DNA from: Pseudomonadota bacterium
GTDB taxonomy: Bacteria > Pseudomonadota > Alphaproteobacteria > Sphingomonadales > Sphingomonadaceae
Direction of reading: 5' to 3'
Assembly: GCA_023426225.1 (NCBI GenBank)
Contig: JAFABD010000080.1
Coordinates: 1-7,243 of the forward strand
DNA length: 7,243 bases
Part shown: one piece after another, positions 5,903 through 7,243 of the stretch
Layout: each line of letters begins with the position of its first letter
How positions within the stretch are numbered: the first letter of the stretch is position 1
Position numbers and translations under genes: made by a program
The notes under the pieces: model-generated
What the model was told of the DNA's origin: nothing
The model's input: only the letters and a program-made list of their open reading frames with translations
Databases searched by the model: none

Positions 5903-7243
5903 AAGGTGTCGCAACCGACATCGGCACGATCCATTTCGTCGGCATCGGCGGGATCGGGATGTCCGGTATCGCCGAGGTGATGCACAATCTGGGCTATCGC
6001 GTGCAGGGTTCGGACATGGCCGACAGCTATGTCGTCCAGGGGCTGCGCGACCGGGGCATCCCGGTGACGATCGGCCACAAGGCGGAGAATGTCGGCGATG
6101 CCGCGGTGGTGGTGACGTCGACCGCGATCCATCGCGACAATCCCGAGGTCGAGGCCGCGTATGAGCGCCGTATCCCGGTGGTGCGCCGCGCCGAGATGCT
6201 CGCCGAGCTGATGCGGCTGAAGTCGACCGTCGCGGTGGCGGGGACGCACGGCAAGACGACGACCACGTCGATGGTCGCCGCGCTGCTCGACGCGGGCGGG
6301 ATCGACCCCACCGTCATCAACGGCGGCATCATCAACCAGTACGGCTCGAACGCCCGGCTGGGCGACAGCGAATGGATGGTGATCGAGGCCGACGAGAGCG
6401 ACGGCAGCTTCCTGCGGCTCGACGGCACGATCGCGGTCGTGACCAATATCGACCCCGAGCATCTGGACCATTACGGCTCGTTCGACCGGGTGAAGGACGC
6501 GTTCGTCGAGTTCATCGAGAATGTGCCCTTTTACGGCGCGGCGCTGCTGTGCCTCGACCATCCCGAGGTCCAGGCGATCATCCCGCGCGTGCATGACCGC
6601 CGCATCGTGACCTATGGCTTTGCCGCGAGCGCCGATGTGCGCGGGGTGAACGTCACCCCCTATCCCGGCGGCAACCGGTTCGAGGCGATCATCCGCCAGC
6701 GCGACGGGACGACGCGGTCGATCGAGAATATCGAGCTGCCGATGCCCGGCCGTCACAATGTCCAGAACGCGCTTGCCGCGATCGGCGTCGCGCTGGAGCT
6801 GGGGATTGCCGACGCGACGATCCAGAAGGGCTTTGCGCAGTTCGGCGGGGTCAAGCGCCGCTTTACCAAGGTCGGCGAAGTCGGCGGCGCGACCGTGATC
6901 GACGATTACGGCCATCACCCGGTGGAGATCCGCGCGGTGCTGGCGGCGGCGCGCGAGAGCGCGCGCGGCCGGGTGATCGCGGTGGTGCAGCCGCACCGTT
7001 ATTCGCGGCTCGCCAACCTGATGGAAGAGTTCGCGCAGGCGTTCAACGATGCCGACATGGTCTATGTGGCGCCGGTCTATGCCGCGGGCGAGACGCCGCG
7101 CGAGGGCGTCGACGCCGAGACGCTGGTGGCGAGCATCAAGCGGCGCGGACACCGCGCGGCGGCGGCGGTAGCCGATCCGGCGGCGCTGGCGGCGGCGCTG
7201 GCCCCGGTGGTGGCGCCGGGCGACCTGGTCGTCTGCCTGGGCG
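5899..7243 (+). CDS. murC: MurC, UDP-N-acetylmuramate--L-alanine ligase (3' partial)
   Basis: Cytoplasmic Mur ligase that attaches L-Ala to UDP-MurNAc, the first peptide step of the pathway. I translated 448 residues without a stop; the frame runs off the right edge. The family is about 460-480 residues, so only a short C-terminal piece is missing. Seen: N-terminal glycine motif GIGGIGMSGIAEV at 15-27, ATP P-loop GTHGKTTTTSM at 115-125, EADESDGSF at 163-171 with the likely metal-binding Glu166, TNIDPEHLDHYG at 182-193, PGRHNVQNALAA at 283-294, FGGVKRRF at 315-322, DDYGHHP at 335-341 and QPHRYSR at 364-370. The DDYGHHP motif is the MurC/Mpl hallmark; the cluster position excludes Mpl. The ATG at 5899 shares ATGA with the murG stop and has GGGAGG upstream at a somewhat long spacing of 11 nt, within a potential hairpin. 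In related clusters murB and ddl usually follow; they are not in this window. Confidence 0.97.
   Translation, partial: MKGVATDIGTIHFVGIGGIGMSGIAEVMHNLGYRVQGSDMADSYVVQGLRDRGIPVTIGHKAENVGDAAVVVTSTAIHRDNPEVEAAYERRIPVVRRAEMLAELMRLKSTVAVAGTHGKTTTTSMVAALLDAGGIDPTVINGGIINQYGSNARLGDSEWMVIEADESDGSFLRLDGTIAVVTNIDPEHLDHYGSFDRVKDAFVEFIENVPFYGAALLCLDHPEVQAIIPRVHDRRIVTYGFAASADVRGVNVTPYPGGNRFEAIIRQRDGTTRSIENIELPMPGRHNVQNALAAIGVALELGIADATIQKGFAQFGGVKRRFTKVGEVGGATVIDDYGHHPVEIRAVLAAARESARGRVIAVVQPHRYSRLANLMEEFAQAFNDADMVYVAPVYAAGETPREGVDAETLVASIKRRGHRAAAAVADPAALAAALAPVVAPGDLVVCLG

Noticed and set aside
5893..7152. 419-codon open frame on the minus strand opposite murC
   Set aside because: It is in exact antisense register with murC codons, has shadow-like His/Asp/Arg-rich composition and shows no domain.
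7155..7205. GCG-rich, repeat-like stretch near the murC 3' end
   Set aside because: It encodes an alanine-rich helical stretch of the C-terminal domain and the frame is intact; no exact repeat unit is maintained.
1..7243. Possible internal promoters, terminators, tRNA, CRISPR, insertion sequence or phage signals
   Set aside because: There is no noncoding gap, no T-rich tract after a stable stem, no direct-repeat array, and no transposase or integrase reading frame; the six cell-wall genes account for the whole window.

Overview
This window is an internal slice of a dcw (division and cell wall) cluster. It carries six consecutive genes on the plus strand: murF (5' end missing), mraY, murD, ftsW, murG and murC (3' end missing). 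All six are recognisable from family motifs and keep the key residues I could check. The base composition is very GC-rich (roughly 70% by eye), and codons end almost always in G or C. This gene order is typical of alphaproteobacteria. Together with the protein wording (for example the MurG HQAANA motif and the FtsW PEAHTDYIF motif), it suggests an alphaproteobacterium, most likely of the Sphingomonadales. The taxonomic call is inference from composition and remembered family patterns, not a search.

Layout: murF runs from the left edge to 1169, mraY 1157-2227, murD 2224-3525, ftsW 3522-4751, murG 4748-5902, and murC from 5899 past the right edge. No intergenic base exists. The murF/mraY junction overlaps by 13 nt, and the other four overlap by exactly 4 nt (GTGA once, ATGA three times). 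I see no internal promoter, terminator, RNA gene, mobile element or CRISPR. The arrangement fits one polycistronic transcript with translational coupling, with promoter and terminator outside the window.

Function: MurC, MurD and MurF are ATP-dependent ligases that add L-Ala, D-Glu and D-Ala-D-Ala to UDP-MurNAc in the cytoplasm (MurE, which acts between MurD and MurF, is expected just upstream). MraY moves the phospho-MurNAc-pentapeptide onto undecaprenyl phosphate to give lipid I. MurG adds GlcNAc to give lipid II. FtsW, a SEDS-family glycosyltransferase of the divisome, polymerises lipid II at the septum. The window thus covers most of the route from UDP-MurNAc to septal glycan.

I found no previously undescribed system here. 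The points worth a second look are small: a GC hairpin that can place the murC ribosome binding site in its loop, the scarcity and local pairing of GANTC sites, the weakly marked GTG start of murD, the MurG C-terminal tail, and the antisense open frames, which have a simple codon explanation.
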